Positions 1 to 8,415 of a stretch of DNA of 26,255 nt are shown piece by piece. The stretch's first letter is position 1. Each line of letters begins with the position of its first letter. The position numbers and the translations under genes are program-made. A model generated the notes under the pieces. It was not told where the DNA came from. It saw nothing but the letters and a program-made list of their open reading frames with translations, and did not search any database. The DNA comes from Methanomicrobiales archaeon (lineage in GTDB: Archaea; Halobacteriota; Methanomicrobia; Methanomicrobiales; Methanoculleaceae): contig JAAZOW010000153.1 of assembly GCA_012797575.1 (NCBI GenBank), positions 1 to 26,255 on the forward strand. Reading direction: 5' to 3'.

Positions 1-1635
1 CTCAAGGTGCTCTTCAGCGAAGAGTCGCCAGGCGAACCCACCGCCTGGCTCTGGGACTTCGGGGATGGCGGGAGTTCGACGAGCCAGAACGCAGAACATA
101 TCTATACCGAGCCCGGCACCTACGACGTCACCCTGACCTGCAGCAACATGGCGGGCAGCGCGACGTATACAAGGCACAGCTACATCACCGTCCTTGAGCC
201 CCTGAAGGCTGACTTCTCGGCAAACGTGACGGAAGGCAGGAAGCCGCTTTCTGTGATATTCACCGACCGATCAAGCGGCAGCCCCGCCTCCTGGGAATGG
301 GACTTCGGGGACGGGGGGTCATCGCGCGAGCAGGTTCCGACCCACATCTATCAGGATGCCGGGACTTACGCGGTCAGGCTCTCAGTCTCGGGTGATGCTG
401 GCCGGGATGTGAACGAAAAGATTGGCTACATCAGGGTCATCGCCCCAACGCCGGTGGTGGCAGGGTTTGCTGCAAATGCCACGGGAGGCAGAGCTCCACT
501 CTCTGTGGCATTCACCGATGGATCGGAGGGCGATCCTGGATCGTGGTCGTGGAAGTTCGGGGATGGGGGAACCTCGAACGAACAGAACCCCGTCCACGTA
601 TACCAAAAACCCGGCCGCTACACCGTCTCGCTGAGCGTGGTAGGCGATGGGGGGAGGGATACAGTCACCAGGGACGGCTACATAACGGTCCTTGGGCCGC
701 CAAGCGCAGACTTCACCGTCAACGTGACCCGTGGTGCCGCGCCGCTCGCGGTCCAGTTCCGGGATACCTCCTCCGGTGAGGCCACATTCTGGCTCTGGGA
801 CTTTGGGGATGCGACCAGCTCGAATGAACAAAATCCCGTCCATACCTACACGACCGCCGGGAACTACACCATCAACCTGACTGTGGGGAACGCCGCCGGG
901 AAGGCCATCGCGGTGAAGGAGGGGTATATATCGATCAGTCCGGCCCCGACAGTACCGGCACCGGCGAGGCCGCCAAGCGGTGGTGGAAGCGGTGGAGGCA
1001 GTGGAAGCGGTGGAAGCGGTGGAAGCATTTCTGCCCCACCAGACCCGGGGTGGACCGCCGGGCCTGTGCAGACGGATACCGCCGTCCCGGGGGGCGACCA
1101 TGACCATGGAGACCGATCCTTCGGGATCGCTTCGCCGGGCGGCACGATCCGCCTCATCGTTGCAGGCAGCGCAGGAGGTCCTGACATTGCAGAGGTCACC
1201 ATCATGGCCCCAGGGCCGGGCGACATTCCTCTGGCACCGGATGCGCATACATTCACCGGGCATGCCTGCACCATAGGGCCCGGGGAGACGGTCTTTGCAT
1301 CCCTGGTGACCCTGGCATTCAACCTCACGGCTGAGGAGTGGACCGCCGTCTCCAGCGGGGAGGATGGACCTGCGGTACAGCACTACAATCAGTCGACAGA
1401 GACCTGGGAGGAGATTCCCATTGACCTCTACCAGGAGACCAGGAGCATCACAGCGAAGATAGCACATCCCGGTCTCTATGCGCTCTTTGTCAGGGCGCCC
1501 CCGGACGATGTGGACGATGCTGTCGCGGCCATGCCCGAACCGGATCCGGCGCACATGCAGCTCATCCCGGGGCTCTTTGCCCTCGGCATCGTGGCTGTGG
1601 TGATACTCGTCTACATCAGGCAGACAAGGCCCTGA
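1..1635 (+). CDS. PKD-repeat surface protein with C-terminal membrane anchor (5' partial)
   Basis: The frame is open to the first base, so the N-terminus (with any signal peptide) lies outside the window; the GTG at 7 falls inside a PKD repeat and is not a credible start. The visible 544 codons contain four PKD domains, the first truncated, each with the W-x-W-(D/K)-FGD core at about residues 14-20, 96-102, 180-186 and 262-268. A Gly/Ser linker follows at about 324-341, then a domain of about 170 residues ending in a W-x-EIP and H-x-GLYALF stretch, then one hydrophobic segment (about 517-536) and a short basic tail. PKD domains are beta-sandwich modules common on archaeal cell surfaces. I infer an extracellular protein tethered by its C-terminus, possibly for adhesion or S-layer contact. 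The ligand is unknown. It is convergent with the next gene. Confidence 0.85.
   Translation, partial: LKVLFSEESPGEPTAWLWDFGDGGSSTSQNAEHIYTEPGTYDVTLTCSNMAGSATYTRHSYITVLEPLKADFSANVTEGRKPLSVIFTDRSSGSPASWEWDFGDGGSSREQVPTHIYQDAGTYAVRLSVSGDAGRDVNEKIGYIRVIAPTPVVAGFAANATGGRAPLSVAFTDGSEGDPGSWSWKFGDGGTSNEQNPVHVYQKPGRYTVSLSVVGDGGRDTVTRDGYITVLGPPSADFTVNVTRGAAPLAVQFRDTSSGEATFWLWDFGDATSSNEQNPVHTYTTAGNYTINLTVGNAAGKAIAVKEGYISISPAPTVPAPARPPSGGGSGGGSGSGGSGGSISAPPDPGWTAGPVQTDTAVPGGDHDHGDRSFGIASPGGTIRLIVAGSAGGPDIAEVTIMAPGPGDIPLAPDAHTFTGHACTIGPGETVFASLVTLAFNLTAEEWTAVSSGEDGPAVQHYNQSTETWEEIPIDLYQETRSITAKIAHPGLYALFVRAPPDDVDDAVAAMPEPDPAHMQLIPGLFALGIVAVVILVYIRQTRP
975..1028 (+). repeat. GGT-GGA-AGC low-complexity tract coding a Gly/Ser linker
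   Basis: Short imperfect units of GGTGGAAGC and close variants are repeated in tandem and encode a flexible glycine-serine hinge between the last PKD domain and the membrane-proximal domain of the surface protein. Tandem identical codons of this kind can change length by slippage without breaking the frame. The same tract leaves long open shadows in other frames, which I do not regard as genes. Confidence 0.7.
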
Positions 1636-1687
1636 GTGACCCTCTCCGGATCCGGGATCGACAGAGTGGCTGGCAAAAGGGGGGAGA

Positions 1688-2953
1688 TTACTCCCGCCGC
1701 CTTCGCCGTGCAGCCAGAAAGAGGAGTGCCGCGCCGGCAGAGGCAGCGCAGAACCCCGGCGCCGCCGGAGTGGGCACTGCCGCCGGTTCCTCAAGGCCTG
1801 CGAGCCATGCGGCACTCGAAACCGGTGAGAGGAAGCGGATGCCTGCAAGGGTGTAGCCGCCATCAGGGGCGGTGGTAGCAGCATAGACTGAAGTATCAGG
1901 AAACATCGTCTTCCACTCGATAGCCCCATCCGCGTCGGTCCCGAGGGCGAACCCCTCCCCGCTCATGATATTCTTGCCCGCGATCATATACCCTCCAGAT
2001 GGCCGCAGAGCGATAGCGTAGCCGGCGAACCCCTCCATGTTCCTGAGCCAGATCTCACCACCTTCTGCATCAACAAGACCGTACCAGTAGTTGCCTGAGT
2101 AGACGATCTCGCCATCGGCGGTCTCCTCGATATCGAATATGACCGGGACCTCGTAGTTCCTGAGCCAGAGCACGTTGCCATCAGCGTCGAGACGGATGAG
2201 GAACGCATCCCCGATATCGTAGGTGAAGGGTGACCTCGTGCCACCGATGATACAGCCACCGTCGGCGGTCACAATCCCTGCGTTCGCGGCGGCGGCCGGG
2301 AACGTCTTATTCCAGATCGGTGTGCCACCGGCATCGGTCTTCGTGGCAACCGCCGTCGTGTCGTCGGCCGATCCGGGCGGGTTCCAGAGCCACCCGATGA
2401 CGATGTAGCCGCCGTCAGCGGTCGGCCGGACTGCTGAGATCTTCTCCCCGGGCAGGGTCTGCTGCCAGATAACCTCCCCATCGGTATCGGTCCTGATCAG
2501 GAATGATGTGCCCTGGTAGGAGTGGTTCTCCTCCGATGCAGCCGCCGAGACGGTATACCCACCGATGATATAGCCGCCGTCAGCGGTCTCCGCGACAGAG
2601 GCGGCCTGCATGTCAGGTAGCCTCTGTATCCACATCTCGCCACCCTGGTCATCCACCTTTACGAGCAACAGGTCTTCCTTGCCCCCAAAGACCGTCGTGA
2701 GGGCGGAACCGAGTGCGATATAACCACCATCCGCCGTCTCTGCAACGGCATCGAACTTACTGTTCTCCTCCGGCGAGAACGTCGCGTTCCAGGTGATCGA
2801 TGGGGCGGCTTCCGTAGCAGAGGCAGCCGCAACCGGCGGCACAGCAGTGATGAGCAGCGCCGCCATGATCACCAGGACCGGCGAATACCGGAGGCATCGG
2901 TTCTTTCCCATCATGGAATCGATAGCTGGTGTGATGCAGCACGCAAAAAACAT
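1688..2953 (-). CDS. secreted seven-repeat (propeller-like) protein with PGF-CTERM signal
   Basis: The 421-residue product has a signal peptide (hydrophobic core about 24-43, ending in AAASA). Seven units follow, each with a W strand and a DGGY-like turn: W at about 54, 108, 163, 214, 263, 302 and 347, and DGG-like turns at about 75, 125, 180, 231, 280, 319 and 364. Seven units spaced about 40-55 residues apart suggest a seven-bladed beta-propeller. The C-terminus has PGF at 399-401, a short hydrophobic stretch and five arginines, the pattern of PGF-CTERM proteins processed by archaeosortase ArtA and lipid-anchored. I kept ATG 2953 because GGCGG lies 7 bases upstream; ATG 2914 or 2911 would give a more usual signal peptide but has no visible ribosome site. 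The ligand is unknown. Confidence 0.82.
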   Translation of the reverse strand: MFFACCITPAIDSMMGKNRCLRYSPVLVIMAALLITAVPPVAAASATEAAPSITWNATFSPEENSKFDAVAETADGGYIALGSALTTVFGGKEDLLLVKVDDQGGEMWIQRLPDMQAASVAETADGGYIIGGYTVSAAASEENHSYQGTSFLIRTDTDGEVIWQQTLPGEKISAVRPTADGGYIVIGWLWNPPGSADDTTAVATKTDAGGTPIWNKTFPAAAANAGIVTADGGCIIGGTRSPFTYDIGDAFLIRLDADGNVLWLRNYEVPVIFDIEETADGEIVYSGNYWYGLVDAEGGEIWLRNMEGFAGYAIALRPSGGYMIAGKNIMSGEGFALGTDADGAIEWKTMFPDTSVYAATTAPDGGYTLAGIRFLSPVSSAAWLAGLEEPAAVPTPAAPGFCAASAGAALLFLAARRRRRE

Positions 2954-2961
2954 ACTGATCC

Positions 2962-2983
2962 CGCCGTCCCTGCAGAGACGGCG
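2962..2983. promoter_or_regulatory. 22-bp near-perfect dyad in a divergent intergenic region
   Basis: The arms CGCCGTC (2962-2968) and GACGGCG (2977-2983) are exact reverse complements. The centre holds the self-complementary CTGCAG (2970-2975), so only the flanking C/A pair (2969 and 2976) breaks symmetry. It lies between the minus-strand propeller gene and endA, and touches the presumed ribosome site of the former. A dimeric repressor operator is the simplest reading; an RNA hairpin in the leader of either gene is the alternative. Confidence 0.45.
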
Positions 2984-3030
2984 CAGGCGACAATCCCTTA
3001 ATGAAGACTAAACCCCTATAGCTCTAGCAC

Positions 3031-4041
3031 GTGTTGGCGACATTCGACGGAACCTGGGTGCGCCTCGGTACCAAAGGGCGCACACTTTATGAGCAAGGGG
3101 GATATGGGCGAGTGGAGAGAACCGGTCTTCGCCTTGCTCCTGAAGAGGCGCTCTACCTCATGGAGAGAGATAAGATCGAGGTGAAGGACTTCAGCTACGA
3201 CACCCTGCTCGGTCTCTTCGCAGGTCAGCCGAACTTTATCCGGAGATACCTCGTCTACCGCGATATCCGCGAGCGGGGCTACGTGATCCAGCCCGGACCG
3301 CACGACTTCCGCGTCTTCCGCCGTGGTCACAAACCCGGTACCGGGAAGTCCCAGTACCTGATCCGCGTCCTCTCTGAGCGAGACCTCATCGACTTCGACC
3401 ACCTGAGCCGGGACGTGCTCACTGCGATCAATATGCGCAAACAGTACCTCCTCGCAGTCGTGGATGACGAGGACGAACTGACCTACTACGAGGTGCGGGT
3501 ACAGGATCTCACCCCCATCGGGGAGCCGGCCACGTGCAGCGAACCGGTGCAGGCCACGCTCTTTGGGACCTACGCTCTGGCCCACCTTCCGCCGGGGACT
3601 CCACTTGAAGAGGGGTGGTACGGGAAACGGCTTGATCCGGAACGGCTCCTCCTCCGCCCGGTCGAGTCGATCTACCTTGCGCGCAGACAGTGTCTCACGA
3701 TCACGCGGGACGGCGAACCGATGACCACTGAAGAGTTCCTCGATATGGCGGCGGAGAAGGATATCGAGATCCGCGAAAAAGAGCAGGTCTTCTCAGACCT
3801 CAGGGATAAAGGCTACATCCCGAGGACCGGCTACAAGTTCGGCCACCACTATCGCGTCTACTCCGGGAAGAAAACCCATTCCGAGATGCTCGCCCACGCC
3901 ATTGCGCCCGGGGCTTCCATACCGATGAGCGCTGTCTCCCGCTCGGTCAGGCTCGCTCACAGTGTCAAAAAGAAGATGTTGTTTGCCTGCATATACAACA
4001 CTGATATCAGGTACGTCGAGTTCGCGAGAATTAAACTGTGA
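3031..4041 (+). CDS. endA: tRNA-intron splicing endonuclease EndA (two-domain type)
   Basis: This enzyme cuts pre-tRNA introns at bulge-helix-bulge structures, leaving 2',3'-cyclic phosphate and 5'-OH ends. The 336 residues match the double-length archaeal form that works as a homodimer. The C-terminal half carries the catalytic elements: Tyr277 in YRVY, His283 in HSEMLAH, and a lysine of the VKKK motif (313-315). The N-terminal half repeats the fold (FRVF at about 93-96, MRKQYLLAVVD at about 135-145), but Phe replaces the catalytic Tyr and the His is missing, as expected for the structural half. The start is GTG 3031; the ATG at 3001 runs into a stop. It opens an operon with trpS and pheST. 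Confidence 0.93.
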   Translation: MLATFDGTWVRLGTKGRTLYEQGGYGRVERTGLRLAPEEALYLMERDKIEVKDFSYDTLLGLFAGQPNFIRRYLVYRDIRERGYVIQPGPHDFRVFRRGHKPGTGKSQYLIRVLSERDLIDFDHLSRDVLTAINMRKQYLLAVVDDEDELTYYEVRVQDLTPIGEPATCSEPVQATLFGTYALAHLPPGTPLEEGWYGKRLDPERLLLRPVESIYLARRQCLTITRDGEPMTTEEFLDMAAEKDIEIREKEQVFSDLRDKGYIPRTGYKFGHHYRVYSGKKTHSEMLAHAIAPGASIPMSAVSRSVRLAHSVKKKMLFACIYNTDIRYVEFARIKL

Positions 4042-4051
4042 GCGCCAGTCT

Positions 4052-5308
4052 ATGCAATCCGGAATGAATCCCTGGTCGAGTAACCAGACCGTCGATGTGG
4101 ATAGGCTCTTTGCCGGGTTCGGCATCGAACCTATCGGTGAGGTCGCGCGGAGGCTTCCCGAGATACCGCCATTTATCCGCAGGGGTGTCGTCGTCGGGCA
4201 CCGTGACTACCAGTTGATCGCCGATGCCATCAGGAACCGCACCCCGTTCCATGTCCTGACCGGGTTCATGCCCTCAGGCCTCCCGCACCTCGGGCACCTG
4301 ATGGTCATGAAAGAGGTCGTCTGGCACGTCCAGCAGGGCGGGAACGGTTATGTGGCCATCGCCGATCGGGAAGCCCACGCGGTTCGCGGGATATCGTGGG
4401 AGAAGTGTCGGGAGTTCGGTCGGGAGTACCTCAAGGCCCTCTACGCCCTCGGTTTCCACGGCACAACCTATTACCAGAGCAGGAATGAGCGCCTGAAAGA
4501 CCTTGCGTTTGAGGCCTCCACGAAGGTGAACTTCTCGGAGCTCTCGGCGATATACGGGTTTGAGCCGGAGACATCGCTTGCCCACGCCATGAGCGTCGCC
4601 ACCCAGGTGGGCGACATCCTCTTCCCGCAGCTCGATCTCGGGCCTGCCCCCACGGTCGTCCCGGTCGGCCTCGACCAGGATCCCCACATCCGGCTCACCC
4701 GGGATGTGACCCACAAGCTCCGGATGTTCACGGTCGAGGACCGCTGCGATCACATCAGCGTCCGCTCAAAAAACGCTCCAGAGACGGCCCTCAGAGCCGT
4801 TCACCGGGCTTTTCCGGGCTCGAAGAAGTACACGGGCCATGTGGATATCACCGGTCAACCGTATGCCCGGGTGGATGACGTCGTCCGCGATATCGAGATA
4901 ACGCATGGTGGATTTGGATTCTACCTCCCCTCCTCGACCTACCATATATTTATGCCAGGGCTCCAGGGCGGCAAGATGTCAAGCAGTGTTCCGGAGAGCC
5001 TGTTCGGATTCTACGAACCCGAGGCCTCGGTCCGGAAGAAGGTCATGGCGGCGATGACCGGGGGGCGGATGACGCTTGAAGAACAGCGGCGTCTCGGCGG
5101 GGAGCCGGATCGCTGCTCGGTCTACCTCTTGAACCTCTTTCACATGCTCGAGGATGATGAGGAGTTCGCCGACCTGCGCCAGCGATGCGAGAGCGGCGAG
5201 ATGACCTGCGGACAGTGCAAGAAAGAGACATGGGAGCGCGTGCAGGCGTTCCTTGCAGACTTTAGGGATAGAATGGATGCAGTAGAGCACCTTGCAGATG
5301 GGATGTGA
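4052..5308 (+). CDS. trpS: tryptophanyl-tRNA synthetase
   Basis: This class I aminoacyl-tRNA synthetase charges tRNA-Trp in the cytoplasm. With the start at ATG 4052 the product is 418 residues, normal for archaeal TrpRS. The HIGH-type motif is PHLGH at about 78-82, followed by the Rossmann core, and the KMSKS loop reads KMSSS at about 308-312. The open frame extends back to 3962 inside endA, but that part is not protein-like. ATG 4064 is also possible; neither start has a strong ribosome site. The gene starts 10 bases after endA and ends one base before pheS, so co-transcription is very likely. Confidence 0.95.
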   Translation: MQSGMNPWSSNQTVDVDRLFAGFGIEPIGEVARRLPEIPPFIRRGVVVGHRDYQLIADAIRNRTPFHVLTGFMPSGLPHLGHLMVMKEVVWHVQQGGNGYVAIADREAHAVRGISWEKCREFGREYLKALYALGFHGTTYYQSRNERLKDLAFEASTKVNFSELSAIYGFEPETSLAHAMSVATQVGDILFPQLDLGPAPTVVPVGLDQDPHIRLTRDVTHKLRMFTVEDRCDHISVRSKNAPETALRAVHRAFPGSKKYTGHVDITGQPYARVDDVVRDIEITHGGFGFYLPSSTYHIFMPGLQGGKMSSSVPESLFGFYEPEASVRKKVMAAMTGGRMTLEEQRRLGGEPDRCSVYLLNLFHMLEDDEEFADLRQRCESGEMTCGQCKKETWERVQAFLADFRDRMDAVEHLADGM

Positions 5309-5309
5309 T

Positions 5310-6758
5310 ATGGACCTGACGCTGAATGAGAAGAGGCTCCTGGTTGCCCTGGAGCCGGTGGGTTCGGTCGATGCGGCCACCCTTGCGGACCTGATGGATA
5401 CCCGCCAGGAGGCAGTGATACAGTACGCAAACCTCGCCCGTGAGCGCCGGCTCGTAGATGTGGAGAAGCACGTCTCCCGGCGGTATACCCTGACAGAGGA
5501 GGGGCAGACCTACGCCGGCAGAGGCCTGCCCGAGCGGCAGGTGCTTGAGAGTTTTGATGACGAGATCCCCATGCGGGATCTGCAGGCGCACCCGCTTGCA
5601 AGGATAGCGATCGGTTGGATGCGAAAGAAGGGTTGGGTTGTCATCAAGAACGGGATCGTGCGGAAGACCGGCAATGCCACACCCGGGCCCGACGAAGTCG
5701 CGTTCGCTCAGGCAAGCGAGAATGGCGCGGTCACCGGCGACGAGGAGGGGGTTTTCGATCTCCTCCGGCGCGGGCTCGTGCAGGAGGTGGAGGCGGTTGC
5801 CTACACCGTCTCTATAACTCCTCAGGGGCGGGAAGTCCTCGCCCGGGGGCTTGACCTGCAGGCGGAGGTGGGCACACTCACCCGCGACCAGATCGTATCG
5901 GGCGCGTGGAGGGATCTCCCCCTCCGGCGCTACGACGTGACAAAGGTCCCAAAACGTGCCTATCCGGGGAAGACCCACCCCTATCAGCGCCTCCTCGATG
6001 AGATGCGCCGCGTCCTCCTCGACATGGGATTTTCCGAGATCGCAGGGGGAATCGTGCAGAGCTCGTTCTGGAACTTCGATGCCCTCTTCCAGCCGCAGGA
6101 CCACCCGGCACGAGAGATGCAGGATACCTTCTTCCTCGGTGAGCGCTGGCCGCTCCCGGAGGGGTATGAGCGTGTTCGCGATATGCATGAACACGGAGGG
6201 GAGACTTCATCCACCGGCTGGGGTGGGGCCTGGAACGCCGCGAAGGCGAAGCAGTGCGTGCTCCGGACTCATACAACGAGCCTCTCCATCCAGCACCTGG
6301 TGGAACACCCAGACCCCCCGGTGAAGGCGTTCTGCATCGGCAGGGTCTACCGGCGGGAGGCGACCGACCCCACCCACCTCGCTGAGTTCGAGCAGCTCGA
6401 GGGGGTCGTCATGGATGAGGGTGTCAACTTCGCCCATCTTCTCGGGTTCTTAAAGGAGTTCTATGCGAAGATGGGTTTTGAGATGGTCAGGTTCCGCCCC
6501 GGCTACTTCCCCTACACCGAACCCTCCGTGGAGCCTGAGGTCCACGTCGATGGGCTTGGCTGGGTCGAGCTCGGGGGGGCAGGTATCTTCCGCCAGGAGG
6601 TGACCGCACCCCTCGGGATCGAGCACCCGGTGCTCGCGTGGGGGCTCGGCATCAGTCGGGTGGCGATGCTCCGGCTCGGACTCCGGGACCTCAGGCATCT
6701 CTATCGGAGCGACGTCGAGTGGATCCGCGATACGCCCACCTACAGCGGGAGGCGGTGA
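5310..6758 (+). CDS. pheS: phenylalanyl-tRNA synthetase alpha subunit
   Basis: This is the catalytic class II subunit of the heterotetrameric PheRS that charges tRNA-Phe. The product has 482 residues. The N-terminal region (about 1-90) looks like the winged-helix DNA/RNA-binding part seen in archaeal and eukaryotic alpha subunits. Motif 2 is visible as FCIGRVYRREATDPTH (about 341-356), FPYTEPSVE lies at about 400-408, and motif 3 is GLGISRVAML (about 445-454). ATG 5310 follows a GGGATGTGAT ribosome site that overlaps the end of trpS; the upstream in-frame ATG at 5292 lies inside trpS. pheT follows after one base. Confidence 0.96.
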   Translation: MDLTLNEKRLLVALEPVGSVDAATLADLMDTRQEAVIQYANLARERRLVDVEKHVSRRYTLTEEGQTYAGRGLPERQVLESFDDEIPMRDLQAHPLARIAIGWMRKKGWVVIKNGIVRKTGNATPGPDEVAFAQASENGAVTGDEEGVFDLLRRGLVQEVEAVAYTVSITPQGREVLARGLDLQAEVGTLTRDQIVSGAWRDLPLRRYDVTKVPKRAYPGKTHPYQRLLDEMRRVLLDMGFSEIAGGIVQSSFWNFDALFQPQDHPAREMQDTFFLGERWPLPEGYERVRDMHEHGGETSSTGWGGAWNAAKAKQCVLRTHTTSLSIQHLVEHPDPPVKAFCIGRVYRREATDPTHLAEFEQLEGVVMDEGVNFAHLLGFLKEFYAKMGFEMVRFRPGYFPYTEPSVEPEVHVDGLGWVELGGAGIFRQEVTAPLGIEHPVLAWGLGISRVAMLRLGLRDLRHLYRSDVEWIRDTPTYSGRR

Positions 6759-6759
6759 T

Positions 6760-8415
6760 ATGGCGATCATACCGCTTGCCTACCGCTACATGGAACGGCT
6801 GACCGGGACCGATCGGCAGACGTTAATCGAACGCATCCCGATGATCGGTGCAGATATCGAGCGGATCGAGGAGGATCACGTGGACGTCGAGTTCTTCCCG
6901 GACCGCCCCGATCTCTACTCGGCCGAGGGTGTTGCCCGGGCTATGCGCGGATTCCTTGGGATCGAGGAAGGGTTGCCGATCTACACCGTCCATCCCTCAG
7001 GTATCGCATTCTCGATCGATCCCGGGCTTGCCGACATCAGGCCGTACCTCGGGTCAGCGGTGATCCGGAACGTTGATCTCGATGAAGAGGCGATCGAGAG
7101 CCTGATGGGCCTCCAGGAAGCTCTCCACTGGGCTGTCGGGCGCGGGCGGGGTAAGGTGGCGATCGGCGTCCACGACCTCGATACGATCACGCCGCCCTTC
7201 CACTACATGGCCTCGCCGCGGAGTCGCTCGTTCGTCCCGCTGGACTTTGACCGGGATATGACGCTCGATGAGATCCTCACCGATCATCCGAAGGGCCGGG
7301 ACTACGCCCATCTGGTGGAGAGATTCTCCGAGTTCCCATTGATCGTCGATGCCAACGATCGAGTGCTCTCCTTCCCACCGATCATCAACGGTGAACTGAC
7401 CCGGGTCACGACAGCGACGAAGAACATCCTGCTCGACTGCACCGGCACCGATAAAAGAGCGGTGATGACCGCGACGAACATCATATGCACCGCGCTCGCC
7501 GAGGCCGGGGCGTCTATCGAGACGGTCACCATCGGTGACGAGGTGATGCCCACGCTTGCACCGGCAGAACGGTGCGTCTCCGCCAAGGAATGTGCATCCC
7601 TCCTCGGGCTCCCCCTCTCCCCCGAGGATATAGCACGGCTCCTTGAGAGGATGCGGTTCGGCGCCGAACCAGACGGGAACTCCTGGATCAGGGTTCTCGT
7701 CCCCTGTTACCGGGCCGATATACTCCACGACTGGGACATATTTGAGGATGTGGCAATCGCCTACGGTATCGAGAACTTCGATGCAACCCTCCCGGCAACC
7801 TCTACCGTAGCTGAGGAGCACCCGACCACGGCCATCGCGCGGGCAGTGAGGGCGGTGATGGTCGGTCTCGGCTACCTGGAGATGATACCTTTCACCCTCA
7901 CAAGCGATCGGGTCCTCTACGAGAGTATGCGGCGAGAACCCCTGCCCGGGACCCTGCGACTGCTCCACCCGATCAGCGAAGATCAGACCGTGGTCAGGAC
8001 AGACCTCCTCGCACTGCTCATGGAGATGCTCCAGGCAAACAAACACCGCGAGCTCCCGCAGAGACTCTTTGCCATAGGGGATGTGGTCGAGGACTGCGCC
8101 ACCTACCAGAAGATGGCTGCGGTCAGCATCCACCCAACCGCTGACTTCTCTGAGGCGTACGCGGCGGTGGACGTCTTCTGCCGAGAGGTCTCACTCTCCT
8201 ATGCGGTCACTGAATCGGTGGACCCCGCATTCATCGACGGCCGCCGAGGCGATATCGTTGTCGGCAAAAGAGTTGTTGGCGTATTTGGAGAGATCCACCC
8301 CACGGTCCTGAACGCATTCGACCTCGAGCATCCGGTGGCGGCGTTCGCGCTCGACCTCAGAGCCGTACCGGGATACCCCGCCCTGCCAGATACTCCTTCA
8401 CCTGGCGGACGGTGA
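6760..8415 (+). CDS. pheT: phenylalanyl-tRNA synthetase beta subunit
   Basis: The beta subunit of PheRS carries the editing (B3/B4) domain and tRNA-recognition modules, and assembles with PheS as an alpha2-beta2 enzyme. At 551 residues it matches the short archaeal/eukaryotic beta form, not the roughly 800-residue bacterial one. The N-terminus includes FFPDRPDLYSAEGVARA (about 46-62), typical of the archaeal family, and the C-terminal half ends in the class II-like fold with the GEIHP motif near residue 511. ATG 6760 follows the pheS stop by one base with GGCGGTGAT upstream. The last 59 bases overlap the 3' end of convergent hisF, and the final residues (rich in Pro and Gly) look like an added tail. 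Confidence 0.95.
   Translation: MAIIPLAYRYMERLTGTDRQTLIERIPMIGADIERIEEDHVDVEFFPDRPDLYSAEGVARAMRGFLGIEEGLPIYTVHPSGIAFSIDPGLADIRPYLGSAVIRNVDLDEEAIESLMGLQEALHWAVGRGRGKVAIGVHDLDTITPPFHYMASPRSRSFVPLDFDRDMTLDEILTDHPKGRDYAHLVERFSEFPLIVDANDRVLSFPPIINGELTRVTTATKNILLDCTGTDKRAVMTATNIICTALAEAGASIETVTIGDEVMPTLAPAERCVSAKECASLLGLPLSPEDIARLLERMRFGAEPDGNSWIRVLVPCYRADILHDWDIFEDVAIAYGIENFDATLPATSTVAEEHPTTAIARAVRAVMVGLGYLEMIPFTLTSDRVLYESMRREPLPGTLRLLHPISEDQTVVRTDLLALLMEMLQANKHRELPQRLFAIGDVVEDCATYQKMAAVSIHPTADFSEAYAAVDVFCREVSLSYAVTESVDPAFIDGRRGDIVVGKRVVGVFGEIHPTVLNAFDLEHPVAAFALDLRAVPGYPALPDTPSPGGR

Noticed and set aside
382..1929. 515-codon open frame on the minus strand opposite the PKD protein
   Set aside because: It is the antisense of GC-rich repeats; its translation is Arg/Pro/His-rich without any domain, while the plus strand has clear PKD motifs.
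3001..3021. ATG at 3001 as an upstream start for endA
   Set aside because: It is in frame but meets a TAG at 3019-3021 before reaching endA.
4064..5308. shorter trpS starting at ATG 4064
   Set aside because: Possible, but the GGA before it is too close to act as a ribosome site; 4052 keeps a normal spacing to endA.
5262..6194. 310-codon minus-strand open frame opposite pheS
   Set aside because: It is a shadow of pheS, which has all class II synthetase motifs.
7054..8133. 359-codon minus-strand open frame opposite pheT
   Set aside because: It is a shadow of a well-recognised synthetase subunit.
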